DNA of 64,000 nucleotides from Symbiodinium natans (GCA_905221605.1 CAJNDS010002394.1:1-64000), one strand, 5' to 3'. Positions 37,421 through 48,315 are shown, counted from the stretch's first letter. The notes: generated by a model not told the origin, from the letters alone. Made by a program: numbers and translations.

Positions 37421-39698
37421 GTGAGTAGACCTAAACTCAGGGTGAGCACGTACGCAGGCATGAAGCTGCTGAAAGACGTGGACGCCAAACTAACCCAAAA
37501 CCCCGCACCCTGAACCCCAGCAAAACCCTAAGCGCGCACCTAAACCCTAAACCCTAAACCCTATACCCTACACCCTGAACCCTAAACCCGAAACCCTAAC
37601 CCCAAACCCTAAACCCTAAACCCTAAACCCTAAACCCTAAACCCTAAACCCTAAACCCTAAACCCTAAACCCTAAACCCTAAAACCCTAAAACCCTAAAA
37701 CCCTAAAACCCTAAATCCCTAAAACCCTTAAAACCCTAAAACCCTAAAGCCCTAAAACCCTGACACCCTAAAACCCTAAAACCCTAAAACCCCAAAACCC
37801 AAAAACCCCAAAACCCTAAAACCCTAAAACCCTAAAACCTTAAAACCCTGAACCCTGAACCCTGAACCCCAACCCTAAACCCTAAACCCTAATCCCTAAT
37901 CCCTTCACCGTTCAGTGTATGGTCAAAACGAACCTTTGTGAAGCCTGCGAACTATTGAGAACCATTGGCACTTGGAGAGGTGAGGGAGTGCATCCCCTCA
38001 ACCCCGAAGCCCGCAACCCGAAACCCCTAAACCCTAAACCCCAAACCCCAAACCCCAAACCCTAAACCCTAAACCCCAAACCCTAAACTCTAAACCCCAA
38101 ACCCTATAACCCTGTAAAACCTTTAGGTCGGCTGCGGGTTGGCCTGTCTGATCTCCAGCCGCTGCATGAGGAGTCGGAGGACACTGCCCGGGCGGGCCAT
38201 TTAGGGTTTGGGGGTTTAGGGTTTAGGGGTTTAGGGGTTTAGGGGTTTAGGGGTTTAGGGGTTTAGGGGTTTAGGGGTTTAGGGGTTTAGGGGTTTAGGG
38301 GTTTAGGGGTTTAGGAGTTGAGGGTTTAGGGGATGTGGCAATCCCAAAGCCATGAAGTCCGCAGATTTTTTAGGTTATGGTGTTTGGGGTTTCGGGTTAA
38401 GGGTTTTAGGGTTTTAGGGTTCAGGGTTTTAGGTTTTTATGGTTTCAGGGTTTTCGGGTTTTGGGGCTTATGCGTTTGAGAGCGTGTCCGGCCCCTCAAA
38501 GTTAAACACCAAACCATCGCGGGTCGAGGCTGCAGGCGCCTCGTTTTAGGAATCCAAGGGGTTTAGGGTTTAGGGTTTAGGGTTTAGGGTTTAGGGTTTA
38601 GGGTTTAGGGTTTAGGGTTTAGGGTTTAGGGTTTAGGGTTTAGGGCCCAGAGTAGGGTCAGAGTAGGCTCTCATTTTAGGATTTAGGGTTAAGGGTGTAG
38701 GGCTAGGAGGCAGAGTAGGCCCTATTTCCATTTTTAAAGATACCGGTTTCCTTGCAAGCCCTTTTAAACCAAAAAGGGCACCCCCTTTTTCCTAGGTTAC
38801 TCTTGGGTCTAGTTGCTGTTATTGTTTGGGGTTTTTCAGGGCTTAAGGGCTTAAGGGTTTATAGGGCTTGTTGGGTTTACAGGGCTTGTAGGGTTTACAC
38901 GGCTTATAGGGTTTAAACGGTCCATAGGCATGATGAGGTTTATAGGACTTATTAGGACTTGAAGGGATTATGGGGGTTTCCAGGTTTGTGATACTAGCCG
39001 CTTGAGCAGTACACTTTTCACTTTTGTTGTGTCTGGGCCCCTATATCACAAAGAACCCCAGAAATTAGACGTCTCTTTCCCCAAAGCGCAGGTTAAGGAA
39101 CATGCAAGCATGCATTGCGCAAGAAGGAGAACACAGTTTTCTGCTTCGGGATTTTAGAGTTATAGGCCTTGGGGCTCCCTAAACGCTAAACCCTAAACCC
39201 CAAACCCTAAAGCCTAAGCCCTAAGCCCTAAGCCCTAAACCCTAAACCCTAAACCCTAAACCCTAAACCCTAAACCCTAAACCCTAAACCTAAACCCTAA
39301 TGAAACATTAGTTTGAGTTCCTTAGTACGTAGCTACCCAGACGTTGAGATCGGGCCCCCCCAAGTCTTCCGGCTTCGCCGGGTGACTTTTGTTCTTGGCC
39401 CGTGTGGTTTAGGGCTTAGGGCCCTAAACCCTGAAAGCTCTAAAAACCCTGAAAATGAGGGCTTGGGTTTAGGGTTTAGGGTTTAGGGTTTAGGGTTTAG
39501 GGTTTAGGGTTTAGGGTTTAGGGTTTAGGGTTTAGGGTTTAGGGTTTAGGGTTTAGGGTTAGGGTAACAGGCTCACTACCAAGACTTAGATGAGCCTAAA
39601 CCCTAGACCCTGGACCCTGGACCCTAATCCCTAAACCCTAAACCTAAACCCTAAACCCTAAACCCTAACCTAAACCCTAAACCCAAAACCCTAAATTT
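37421..39698. other. Arrays of five types with spacers
   Basis: CCCTAAA (37543-37680), CCCTAAAA (37681-37850), CCCCAAA (38037-38105), TTTAGGGG octamers (38222-38314), TTTTAGGG words (38400-38470), TTTAGGG (38562-38645), unique DNA with ATAGGGTTTACAGGGCTT repeats (38850-38970), CCCTAAA (39190-39302), a head-to-head GGGCTTAGGGCCCTAAACCC junction (39411-39430), and TTTAGGG (39466-39560). No gene seen. Confidence 0.75.
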
Positions 39699-39943
39699 AA
39701 GAGCCTCCGGCTCAAGCCGCCGACCCCGCTGGAGCATAGTTGAGAGGTCTAAACCCGCTCGCATGGTTCGAAGATCATCCCAGCCTGCTCAGCAGAGTTC
39801 TGTGAAACGTTTGGGGGGGGGTAGGCAGGACAAGCTCAAGCCAAAAAGACAGGTGGGTGGGGGTGCCTGCTCGGCAGAGTTCTGTGAAACGGGGGGGGGG
39901 TAGGGGGTAGCAACAGGAGGCAAAAAGACAGGCGGGTGGGGGT

Positions 39944-40024
<81 letters not shown>

Positions 40025-40030
40025 GGGGGG

Positions 40031-40110
<80 letters not shown>

Positions 40111-40296
40111 GGAAAACGCTGATTTTGCTGAGGGCGCCCCTACCCCTCTATGCTGAACCGCCTGTTTACGCTGTGCGGGTGGCGCGGTCCTCCACGAAAA
40201 AATTGTGCACCGACCCCCCCTACCCCCCCCCCCCCCCCCCCGCGTTTTGGGGGGGTATTCACCTCCTTTTCCCATCAGGGTCGGCGGACCCTAAAC
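39699..40296. repeat. Segmental duplication, copy A
   Basis: Shares AAGAGCC, CCGGCTCAAGCCGCCGACCC, GGTTCGAAGATCATCCCAGC, CAGAGTTCTGTGAAACGTTT, GAAAACGCTGATTTTGCTGA and CACGAAAAAATTGTGCACCG with copy B at 43183-43693. Copy A additionally repeats the CAGAGTTCTGTGAAACG part internally (39787 and 39874). Confidence 0.9.
39944..40109. repeat. Pure G tract, 166 bases with two interruptions
   Basis: G runs of 80 (39944-40023), 6 and 78 (40032-40109) separated by a single T and a single C. A C-rich run of 18 follows at 40223-40240. It could form G-quadruplexes, and such runs are also a classic place for sequencing error. Confidence 0.95.
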
Positions 40297-40410
40297 CCTA
40301 AACCCTAAACCCTAAACCCACCCTAAACCTCAAACCCTAAACCCTAAACCCCAAACCCTAAACCCCAAACCCTAAACCCCAAACCCTAAACCCTTATTCT
40401 AATACGGTTA
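40297..40410. repeat. CCCTAAA/CCCCAAA array
   Basis: C-rich heptamers 40286-40393 followed by TTATTCTAATACGG. Confidence 0.88.
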
Positions 40411-40480
40411 CTGGGCTACCAAGGCCAAGATCCCGACATGACGCAGATGGCGGAGGTGGTGGCGGAACAGAGCCAGGCGC
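40411..40480 (+). CDS. Exon-like island with GTAAAC donor
   Basis: The frame reads LGYQGQDPDMTQMAEVVAEQ, then SQA, followed by GTAAACCC. G/C third positions. The left border is unclear. Function unknown. Confidence 0.45.
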
Positions 40481-40767
40481 GTAAACCCGACGCCCTACGC
40501 CCTCAACCCTCAATTCGGGATGCCCTAAACCCAAACCCGAACCCCTAAACCCTAAACCCTAAACCCTAAACCCTAAACCCTAAACCCTGAACCGCGGGTT
40601 GGCCTCGACACACCCGACGCCCTACATGCCAAGCCCTTCGGCCCGCTTGCAATCTGTCATGGGTTGGGATTTCGCAACATTTTCGAACTCCTTGCAGGGT
40701 TCAGGGTTTAGGGTTTAGGGTTTAGGGTTTAGGGTTTAGGGTTTAGGTTTAGGGTTTTAGTGCAAGG
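40481..40767. other. Arrays and spacer
   Basis: CCCTAAA (40545-40588), a unique 100 bp, TTTAGGG (40697-40758). Confidence 0.75.
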
Positions 40768-40818
40768 AGTCCTTAATCGGGATTATAGCATCCCCTACCA
40801 TAATCCCAATTAAGGACT
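40768..40818. repeat. Hairpin, related to 48316-48419
   Basis: AGTCCTTAATCGGGATTAT (40768-40786) pairs with ATAATCCCAATTAAGGACT (40800-40818), one mismatch. A GGGGGAACATCCCAATAGG stretch follows. The element at 48.3 kb has the same AGTCCT...AGGACT core and CATCCCAA end. Confidence 0.75.
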
Positions 40819-40990
40819 GTTCGTAATAAGGGGGAACATCCCAATAGGTGGGTAACATTTTACATGTTTAAGGGTACTTAAGCGCAGTAAGGAATAAACA
40901 ATACGATGCAAACCATGAACACCCTAACCCTAAACCCTAAACCCTAAACCCTAAACCCTAAACCCTAAACCCTAAACCCCAAATAATGCA
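40819..40990. repeat. Unique spacer and CCCTAAA array
   Basis: CCCTAAA units 40921-40980, ending AAATAATGCAG. Confidence 0.8.
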
Positions 40991-41068
40991 GGTCCGGCAC
41001 AACGAGAGCATCATGCCCTCATCGCTCCGACCTGTTACCAGCGAGCGCAGCAGCCAGGCCCTGGAGGG
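40991..41068 (+). CDS. Exon-like island, duplicated exon copy 1
   Basis: After AATAATGCAG the frame reads VRHNESIMPSSLRPVTSERS, then SQALEG. At the DNA level AGCATCATG...TCGCTCCGA...ACCA.CGAGC..AGC.GCCAGGCC matches the island at 41603, so this is a duplicated exon or gene fragment. Function unknown. Confidence 0.48.
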
Positions 41069-41602
41069 CTTTGGGTTTTGGGTTTTCCTTAAACCCTAAA
41101 CCCTAAACCCTAAACCCTAAACCCTACGGGCTTAGGAGGGTTTTTGGCCTCAGGATGAGGGTTTACCATAGCGCCCTTACAAGATAGAGAGAGAAAGATA
41201 GAAAGAACAAAAAACAAATTAACAAAACGAATCTAATTATAATGTGGGCTCTGCTGCTAAGGAATTATTTTGTATGTTAATTCTGAAGTTCGACGGTATG
41301 TTACGAAAACATGTTTATTAAGGTTCTAAGGGGAGTATCATGTAGGGAAAGCCCTAGAGCCCCAAACAGATCCCAATGCGAAAGACACCAGAAGCCCACC
41401 AAAACTCTCTCTTCTCAGAGTCCGGCAGGGGAGAAGCATGTTTCCAAGCAGGTAGGGTTTAGGGTTTAGGGTTTAGGGTTTAGGGTTTAGGGTTTAGGGT
41501 TTAGGGTTTAGGGTTTAGGGTTTAGGGTTTAGGGTTTAGGGTTTAGGGTTTAGAGTTTAGAGTTTAGAGTTTAGGGTTTAGGCACAGCAACAGCACCCCC
41601 AG
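41069..41602. other. Spacer and long TTTAGGG array
   Basis: CCCTAAA (41093-41125), AT-rich unique DNA (41180-41340), then about 16 TTTAGGG units with three TTTAGAG at the end (41455-41580) and CACCCCCAG. Confidence 0.75.
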
Positions 41603-41670
41603 GTGTGGCGCCACCCAAGTAGCATCATGTCGCTCCGAAACTTCACCAACGAGCAGAGCTGCCAGGCCAC
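41603..41670 (+). CDS. Exon-like island, duplicated exon copy 2
   Basis: CACCCCCAG precedes; the frame reads VWRHPSSIMSLRNFTNEQSC, then QAT; GTGTTTTT follows as donor. Related to the island at 40991, with a three-codon length difference and diverged middle. Confidence 0.48.
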
Positions 41671-41934
41671 GTGTTTTTGTTTGGTGTTTTTTCGGGTTTA
41701 GGGTTTAGGGTTTGGGGGGGGGGGGGGGGGGGGGGTGGCGCAGGTTTAGAAGGGCGTAGGGTTCGTGGTTTAGGGTCTAGGGCCTAGGATTCATGGTGAA
41801 CGTAGGATGGCTTGACAAAAGGGAAGTTCAGGAGATCGCCTAGCTAATTGGTGAATGTAAAAGTGTGTATATATATATATATATGCTCACCACCACCCCA
41901 AGATCTACGTTTACAGGTTTCCAGAACCCAAAAA
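41671..41934. other. G run, TTTAGGG variants and TA microsatellite
   Basis: G run of about 22 (41714-41735) and a TATATA tract (41868-41884). No gene. Confidence 0.65.
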
Positions 41935-42285
41935 GGTCAAAAACGCCAAAATCAGGATGCCAAAAAGCCCAAACCAAAAAAGAACAAAGCCAAAAAAAAA
42001 ATATTCTGAGACTCTTGGACAGGTGAAACCAAAACAACCGAAACCAAAAAAAACAAAACCAAAATGACCAAAAAACCAAAACCAAAAAAAACAAAAAACA
42101 AAAAAAAATACATTATTTTCGAACTCTTGACGACACGGGGTATTGATTCCCTTTGTCCAAGAGTCTCGGAATAATGTGTTTTTGTTTTTTTGTTTTTGGT
42201 TTTTTGGCTTGGGGGTTTTGGTTTTTTGGGTTTTTTTGGTTTTGGTTTTTTTTGGTTTGTGGGTTTTTGGTTTGTCTGATTTTGC
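41935..42285. repeat. Long AACCAAAA / TTTTGGTT inverted repeat
   Basis: ATATTCTGAGACTCTTGGAC (42001-42020) returns as its complement at 42154-42175 with small changes. AACCAAAA-type repeats lie left of centre and TTTTGGTT-type repeats on the right. The whole segment can fold on itself. Frames here (FWFFGFF or KTKKPQT) are repeat translations. Confidence 0.82.
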
Positions 42286-43082
42286 GTTTCTCTTGTAGAG
42301 AAGAGTGCGTGCCAAAACCTAGGGAAATACTGTGCTTTTTCAGATGCGTAGTGCCTGCACTAGGCAAATATTGAACTAATACTATACGAAAGAGGCCGAG
42401 TGAACTATCCTAGTTTTTGGTCACTCATAGAATATCCATTGCAAAATGTAGCGATTGCGCTCGGCAATCTAGACAAATACTGCAATTCTAGAGACAAGAT
42501 GCTTTCTTGAAAAGCAATTCGTTCTGTTTCTGGAGAAGCAGTGCTTGTCCCAAGCCCAACAAAAACACTCTTCTAAGCACATAGTGCGGCAAAAACACTG
42601 AATTACGAACTCTTAAACAGCATAGACAAGCTTACAAATGCATAATTCTCGTAGAGATCTTAAAGAAACACGACTTTAGCACAGCGATTATGTGTACTAG
42701 ATTTGACTTTAAAAACAAGCAGTTTTCATCACATAGTGATGAAGCACTGCTCGGGCACTAAATAAATACCACTTGTACAGATGATATTCTGTCTCAAGCG
42801 CACAATTCGCATAGACAAGCTCAAGAATAATATTCTTTCTTAGAAGCCTATTTGCCTCGTGAAGATCAGAGTACTCGGAAATTCCAAATCCTAAAGCCTG
42901 GGGAGAATCTCTGGCGAAGTTTGGACTTTTGGTTTTCAGGTGCTTCGGCACAAATAATGCAATTTTCCTAAGCAACGCTTTTTTCCAAGCAAAATGTTGA
43001 TTAAGTAGGCAAATTAAATACTATTGAAACACCTGGTACATTTTAAAAGCACACCAATGCAATACTCATTGCATAGAAATTC
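42286..43082. other. AT-rich unique DNA next to the gap
   Basis: About 800 bp without any telomere-like unit, clearly AT-richer than its flanks. Diverged words recur (GACAAGCTTACAAATGCATA, GACAAGCTCAAGAATAATAT, CAATTCGCATAGACAAGC), suggesting an old tandem repeat of about 80-180 bp. No gene seen. Confidence 0.5.
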
Positions 43083-43182
43083 NNNNNNNNNNNNNNNNNN
43101 NNNNNNNNNNNNNNNNNNNNNNNNNNNNNNNNNNNNNNNNNNNNNNNNNNNNNNNNNNNNNNNNNNNNNNNNNNNNNNNNNN
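43083..43182. other. Assembly gap, 100 N
   Basis: Exactly 100 N, the conventional placeholder for a gap of unknown length. Copy B of the duplication starts at the first base after it. Confidence 0.99.
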
Positions 43183-43693
43183 AAGAGCCCCCGGCTCAAG
43201 CCGCCGACCCCGCTGGAGCATAGTTGAGAGGTCTAAACCCGCTCGCATGGTTCGAAGATCATCCCAGCCTGCTCGGCAGAGTTCTGTGAAACGTTTGGGG
43301 TGTAAAAGACACCAAAAACAAAGGGTAGCAGCAGGACCACTCAAGAGCCAAAAAGACTGGGGGGGGTGGGGGGGGGGTGGGGGTGGGGGTGGGGTAAAAA
43401 AGGGGTTGGGGGTGGGGTGGGGGTGGGGGGGGCCAGTTGGGGGGGAGCGTGGGGGGGGGGGGGTGGGGGGGGGGGGGGGGGGGGTGGGGGTGCGGAAAAC
43501 GCTGATTTTGCTGAGGGCGCGCCTACCCCCTGTGCTGAACCGCCTCTTTACGCTGTGCGGCGGTCCTTCACGAAAAAATTGTGCACCGAGACCCCCTACC
43601 CCCCCCGCGGGGGTTTTGGGGGGGTAAGGAGGGAAAGAGGGAGGTTTTCACCTCCTTTTCCCATCCAACACGCCGCCAGGGTCAGCGGACCCT
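43183..43693. repeat. Segmental duplication, copy B
   Basis: Counterpart of 39699-40296. The central G-rich part here (43360-43490) is interrupted by T and A, unlike the pure G of copy A. It contains an insertion (GTAAAAGACACCAAAAACAA) and the CCAACACGCCGCCAGG stretch absent from copy A. Confidence 0.9.
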
Positions 43694-43765
43694 AAACCCT
43701 ACACCCTAAACCCTAAACCCTAAACCATGCACCCTAAACCCGGAACCCTCTAGCCCTACGCGCAG
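43694..43765. repeat. CCCTAAA tract
   Basis: Seven or eight C-rich heptamers ending CTACGCGCAG. Confidence 0.85.
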
Positions 43766-43841
43766 GATGGGCAAAGCGATAGGGGGAGCCGGCGGGCCTC
43801 CCAGCTGGAGGCAAATCCAGAGCTGCAAACAAATATGTCAA
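43766..43841 (+). CDS. Exon-like island with CAG/GTGG borders
   Basis: CTACGCGCAG, then DGQSDRGSRRASQLEANPEL and QTNMS, then GTGGTTTAGGG. Polar, Ser/Arg-rich. The donor is provided by the start of the TTTAGGG array. Function unknown. Confidence 0.45.
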
Positions 43842-44343
43842 GTGGTTTAGGGTTTAGGGTTTAGGGTTTGGGGTTTAGGGTTTTGGGGGTTAGGTGTTCG
43901 TGCACGTACATAAAGGAGACCATGATGATGTAGGGGACATTCCTTAAGGAACACGGGCCTATTGAAATTTCTGGGATGCCCTTGACCCCTTCTTTCAGGT
44001 CCTAAGCCCTGAACCCTAAACCCTAAACCCTAACCCCTTCTTTCAGGTCAGATGCCCAAACTCAATGTAGCTACGCAAAGGGGTTCCTTGAGTTCGGCCG
44101 GGGGGAGAGGGGGAGGGGAGCGGGATCAGAGGACCCGAAGCCTGATTTCTTGAACCCCAAAGCCTAAGCTCTTAAGGGGAAGGGCCCTGAAGCCTAAACC
44201 CTAAATCCTAAACCCCTGAACCCCTAGAATCCTAATCTCCTAAATCCTAAATCCTAAACTCCTAAACCCCTGAACTCCTAAAATCCTAAACCCTAAACTT
44301 ACAAGGGGAGCCTATAGGACCAGGATTTGGGTGTTTTTCTCAG
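43842..44343. other. Arrays and unique DNA
   Basis: TTTAGGG (43848-43875), duplicated CCCTTCTTTCAGGTC (43985, 44036), CCTAAATC-type tracts (44180-44300), ending TTTGGGTGTTTTTCTCAG, a strong acceptor. Confidence 0.6.
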
Positions 44344-44598
44344 AAGATAGTAACTGGTCAGCTGTGAGGTACCGCCGCGATGTGAGATGGAACATGAACC
44401 ACCACATGATAGAGGGAAGGTGCTATCTCATCGACAAGATCCCGGGCAGGTTCAAGTCATACAAGTTCGTGCCACTGCGAGATGGTCCATGGGCCAGTAT
44501 CAGGCATGGTCCAGACGAAGGTATGTTGATGGAGCATCCAGACATGCGTCATCGCTTGTACGACATCCCTGGCTTGACAGGGTATGAGATGTATCCGG
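44344..44598 (+). CDS. 85-codon exon with TCTCAG/GTAGGG borders
   Basis: The single frame contains DSNWSAVRYRRDVRWNMNHH, MIEGRCYLIDKIPGRFKSYK, FVPLRDGPWASIRHGPDEGM and LMEHPDMRHRLYDIPGLTGY, ending EMYPG before GTAGGGG. It is rich in Trp, Arg, His and Met, with globular composition. The donor again is a GTAGGG unit. I do not recognise the family. With 37157 it is the best internal exon in the repeat zone. Confidence 0.72.
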
Positions 44599-44746
44599 GT
44601 AGGGGCTTACGTCTTAGGGCTTAGGGTGTAGGGTTTAGGGTAGGGTTTCGGGTTTCGGCTTAGCGTACAAGACTGTAGTCTTAAATGTCTCAGGCTGTAT
44701 CGGCATCGTACGATGGCACTGCCTTAGCACCTTAGCCTAAACCCTC
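44599..44746. other. Intron-like DNA
   Basis: TTAGGGTGTAGGG variants and a unique 90 bp. Confidence 0.55.
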
Positions 44747-44950
44747 CCCCCCCCCGCCCCCCGCCACCCCACCACAAGCCGCCCCCCCCCCCCACCACCG
44801 CCCCCCGACACCCCACCGCCCCCCCCCACGCGCCCGCCCCCACCCCCCCCCCCCCCCCCCCCCCGCCCCCCCCCCCCCCCCCGCCCTCCCCCACCCACTG
44901 CCCCCCGCCCCCCCCCCCCCGCCCCCCCCCCCCCCCCCCCCCCCCCCGCC
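44747..44950. repeat. C-rich tract of about 200 bp
   Basis: Almost only C with scattered G and A; longest runs about 20. It is the complement type of the G tracts at 39.9 and 43.4 kb. Confidence 0.95.
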
Positions 44951-46831
44951 CCTAACACTGACTCCTAAGTTTGCAATCTCATATTTTGAGCCCTAACCTA
45001 AGCCCCAGAATTCATCCTCAGCACCCTAAACCCCAAACCCCAACCCCCAGCCCCAAACCCTAAATCTAAAACCTAAACCCTCAACTCTAAACCCTAAACC
45101 CTAAACCGGGTGTTGGGAGCTTAGCGCCAGGAGGACACGCCGTGGTGACCTCAACTGCTCTGAAGGGTTTTCTGGTTTCGGCGGGTTTGGGGTTTAGGGT
45201 TTGGGGTTTAGGGTTTAGGGTTTAGGGCTGGGGTTTAGGGTTGAGGGTTTGGGGTTCAGGGTTCGGGGCTTTATCCAGGATTGCCCCAGCTGTCTTCCTT
45301 TTGCTTCTTTTGTTTTGGTTGTGAGTTGGTTCACATTCCTAGCTTCCATTTGTTTATTTTAGGGCTTCGGCCTTAGGTCGGGCTCCGGGTCTCTATCAGT
45401 CCACAAACACTTACCAAACATAGGGTATGAGGCTTGGGGCTTAGAGCTTAGGTTTTCGGGTTTCGTGGTGTAGATCCAGGGGCAAGAACAAACAAGAACA
45501 GCAACACCCTCTTCCCCGGCAATAGCCCAGGTGCCATAAACCCTAAACCCTACACCCTAAACGCTAAACCCTAAACCCTAAACCCCAAACCCCAAACCCT
45601 AAACCCTAAACCCTAACATCTCCCGCAGCCCAAACAACGGCACCCGCAGCAACACCATCAATCTCACCAGCAGCGACATCCAAGCGACGACAAAGGAAAG
45701 GCCAGGGCCCTTCCTGGATGAAACCCTAAACCCTAAACCCTAAACCCTAAACCCTAAACCCTAAGCCCTAGGGTTTCGGGTTTAGGGTTTTCAAGGGTTT
45801 TGGGTTTAGGGTTCAGCAAGCCCTCAGCCGGAAAGCCTCAAACCCCAAATTTTTGACCCTAAATCCCAAGCCCCTACCAAACCCCCAGCCCCCACCCTTT
45901 ACCGCAAGGGGCACCTTCGGGTTCGGGGTTTAGGGCTTAGAGGGTTTATGGTTTGGGGTTTCGGGGTTTGGGGGCTCATCTTCAGATTCCTGCGAAGAGG
46001 GTAAGGGACCGTATTCAGGGACCATGAAACAACCCTTAGCACCCTACACCCTTAGCTCAAAACCCTGAACCCCAGAATGCGGGACCATGTAGCGACCCTT
46101 AGAGCTTAGGGGGACCCTAAACCCTAAACCCTAAACCCTAAACCCTAAACCCTAAACCCTAAACCCTAAACCCTAAGCCCTAAGCCCCAAGCCCTAAGCC
46201 CTAAACCCTAAACCCTAAACCCTAAACCTCCCCAAGGCCTGCAAGACGCACGCTGGTTCTGTCGCCGTCCATGTCGCCGTCCATGGCGCCAATGTCTCCC
46301 ACTTCGCCGCCGGGAGCTTGGCAGGGTTTATAGGGTTTAGGGTTTAGGGTTTGGGGTTTAGGGTTTAGGGTTTGGGGTTTGAGGTTGAAGGGTTTTGGGG
46401 GTCGTTGGAGACCCTTACACCCTAAAGCGACCTTAAACTCTCAACCCCCCAAAATCCCCTAAACCCTCAAACCTTTAAACCTAGCTTATAAACTCTCAAC
46501 CCCAAACACACCTAAACCCTCAACCCTGAAAAACCGGCAAACTCTCAACTCCAACGACCCCCAAAACCCTTCAACCTCAAACCCTAAACCCCAAACCCCA
46601 AACCCTAAACCCTAAATCCTGAACCTTATCCCTACAAACCCCAACACAGGGGAACAGGTATGTCCCGAACGGATCCAGCTTCTTCAGCCGGCCTGGGCTG
46701 ACGAGGTTTAGGGTTTAGGGTTTAGGGTTTGCGCCGCCGCAGCGCAGAACCTGAAGTGCCTAAAGTCGCGGGGACCACCTGCTTGGTCCATGAGACATAT
46801 AGGGTTTAGGGTTTAGGGTTTAGGGTTCCAG
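44951..46831. other. Arrays, spacers and weak islands
   Basis: CCCTAAA tracts (45070-45108, 45540-45612, 45720-45768, 46112-46228, 46580-46620) and TTTAGGG/TTTGGGG tracts (45185-45260, 46325-46380, 46706-46730). The island 45626-45715 follows CATCTCCCGCAG and has two open frames; the similar DNA at 45485-45530 shares AGCAACACCMTC. The island 46240-46320 reads EVGDIGAMDGDMDGD on minus. Two words related to the 26444 MITE ends lie at 46018-46104. Confidence 0.5.
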
Positions 46832-46904
46832 GGCCATGGACCCCAACCATGGCAAGGGAAAGACGGAAGTCATTGTCAGCTTGCACGGGCTTCAGGCCCG
46901 GGAG
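46832..46904 (+). CDS. Exon with CAG/GTGAGC borders
   Basis: AGGGTTCCAG, then AMDPNHGKGKTEVIVSLHGL and QARE, then GTGAGC. The frame has G/C third positions. The acceptor CCAG abuts TTTAGGG units. Function unknown. Confidence 0.55.
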
Positions 46905-48315
46905 GTGAGCAAAGGTCTTTTCCGCAAAAAGCCTGGCCATGCCATTTCCCCCCCCCCCCCACCCCCCGGCTGCGTGAAGCAGGGGCCGTCCCCGCAAAAT
47001 GCCCTAAGCACTAAATCAGAAACCCTAATTCCTGAATTCAAAACCCTAAACCCTAAACCTTATAACCCTAGCCCCTCCGGAATAGATGGGTGATAAATTA
47101 GCGTAGGGCAGGGGAGGGGGGGCACGCTTCATTTAGATAACGAAGCCTAAAATCCCTAAACCTAAACCCGAAATCCCTAAACCCTAAAATCCCTACCTAA
47201 TTCCAAACCCCAAACCCGAAACCCTAAAATCCCTAACCCTAAACCCGAAACCCTAAATCCCTACACCCCAGCACCCCTAAGACCTGTCCAGGAGATCGGT
47301 GACATCGGGTGCCAGCACGGTGTTCGGTACCGGCCCGTGGCCGGCTGAGTGGGGGCGTGGGCAAAGCTTTCAGGGTTTGTCATGGGTTGCCCGAGAACCC
47401 CCTCTTTTCTACCCCTCGCCCCCCTTGGATCCCCAAATGAATGGAACCTAATTAAGGGGGGTAGTATGGAGGGAGGTGGTAGGGGAAACCAGGAGTTTGG
47501 GGACGCCCCGGGGTTTAGGGATTCGGGTTCCGGGGTCCGGAAAAATCACTAGCAGCATTCCCTCATAGTCCCTTTGTAATTAGACTACAATAATCCCCGA
47601 AAGGGTCTGGAAATAGGGTTCAGGCTTGCAAGGGTTTAGGTTTCTGAGCGCTGGGGGGTTTCTACCGCCATTTCCTGTCTCAGAAGCCTAAGCCCTGGAT
47701 CCCGTGAAGTCGTTTTGGGTTTAGGGTTTCGGGTTGGGGTTTCTGCTTTAAGGTTTAGGGTCCGAAGGGTGCGACTTTGGTGCTCATCGGCAGGGCATCA
47801 TGGCCTTGATTGACAGCTGATGAAACCGGGCTCGACTTGAAACACATACCCTAAACCCTAAACCCTAAACCCTAAACCCTAAACCCTAAACCCTAAAGCC
47901 CAAAGCCCTAAAGCCTAAAGCCTAAAGCCCTAAGCCCTGAAACCTAAACCGTTTGGGGTCCCAGGCTTGAGGTCTTTAGGGGGTGTAAGACAAGCCTTTA
48001 ACGCCCTGGAAGCCTTTTAGACCGAACCTCTTGAACCCTGAGTTCCGACGACCAACACCTTGAAACACCCGAATCCGGTTTCGGGTTTAGGGTTTGGGGT
48101 TTAGGGTTTGGGGTTTAGGGTTTAGGGTTCAGGGAGCCCTTGATCATCCCTTAATGCACGGGTTGTATAGAGGGATATAAATTATTCTCATTCCCTACTA
48201 AGAACCAGGGTAAAGTGGAAGTCCCTAAGCCCTAGTCCCCAAACTGTAAAGCCCACCAGCCCCACACCCCAAACCCCAAACCCCGAACTCAAACCCCAAA
48301 CCCCAAATCCCAAAC
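46905..48315. other. Unique DNA and sparse arrays
   Basis: C run (46951-46960), CCCTAAATCC-type words (47150-47270), an island at 47290-47345 reading EIGDIGCQHGVRYRPVAG, unique DNA, CCCTAAA (47850-47895) and TTTAGGG (48085-48130). No firm gene. Confidence 0.5.

Noticed and set aside
39775..40301. Poly-Pro and poly-Gly frames over the G tract
   Set aside because: They arise from homopolymer G/C only.
43024..43344. Frames crossing the N gap
   Set aside because: They translate through unknown bases and cannot be supported.
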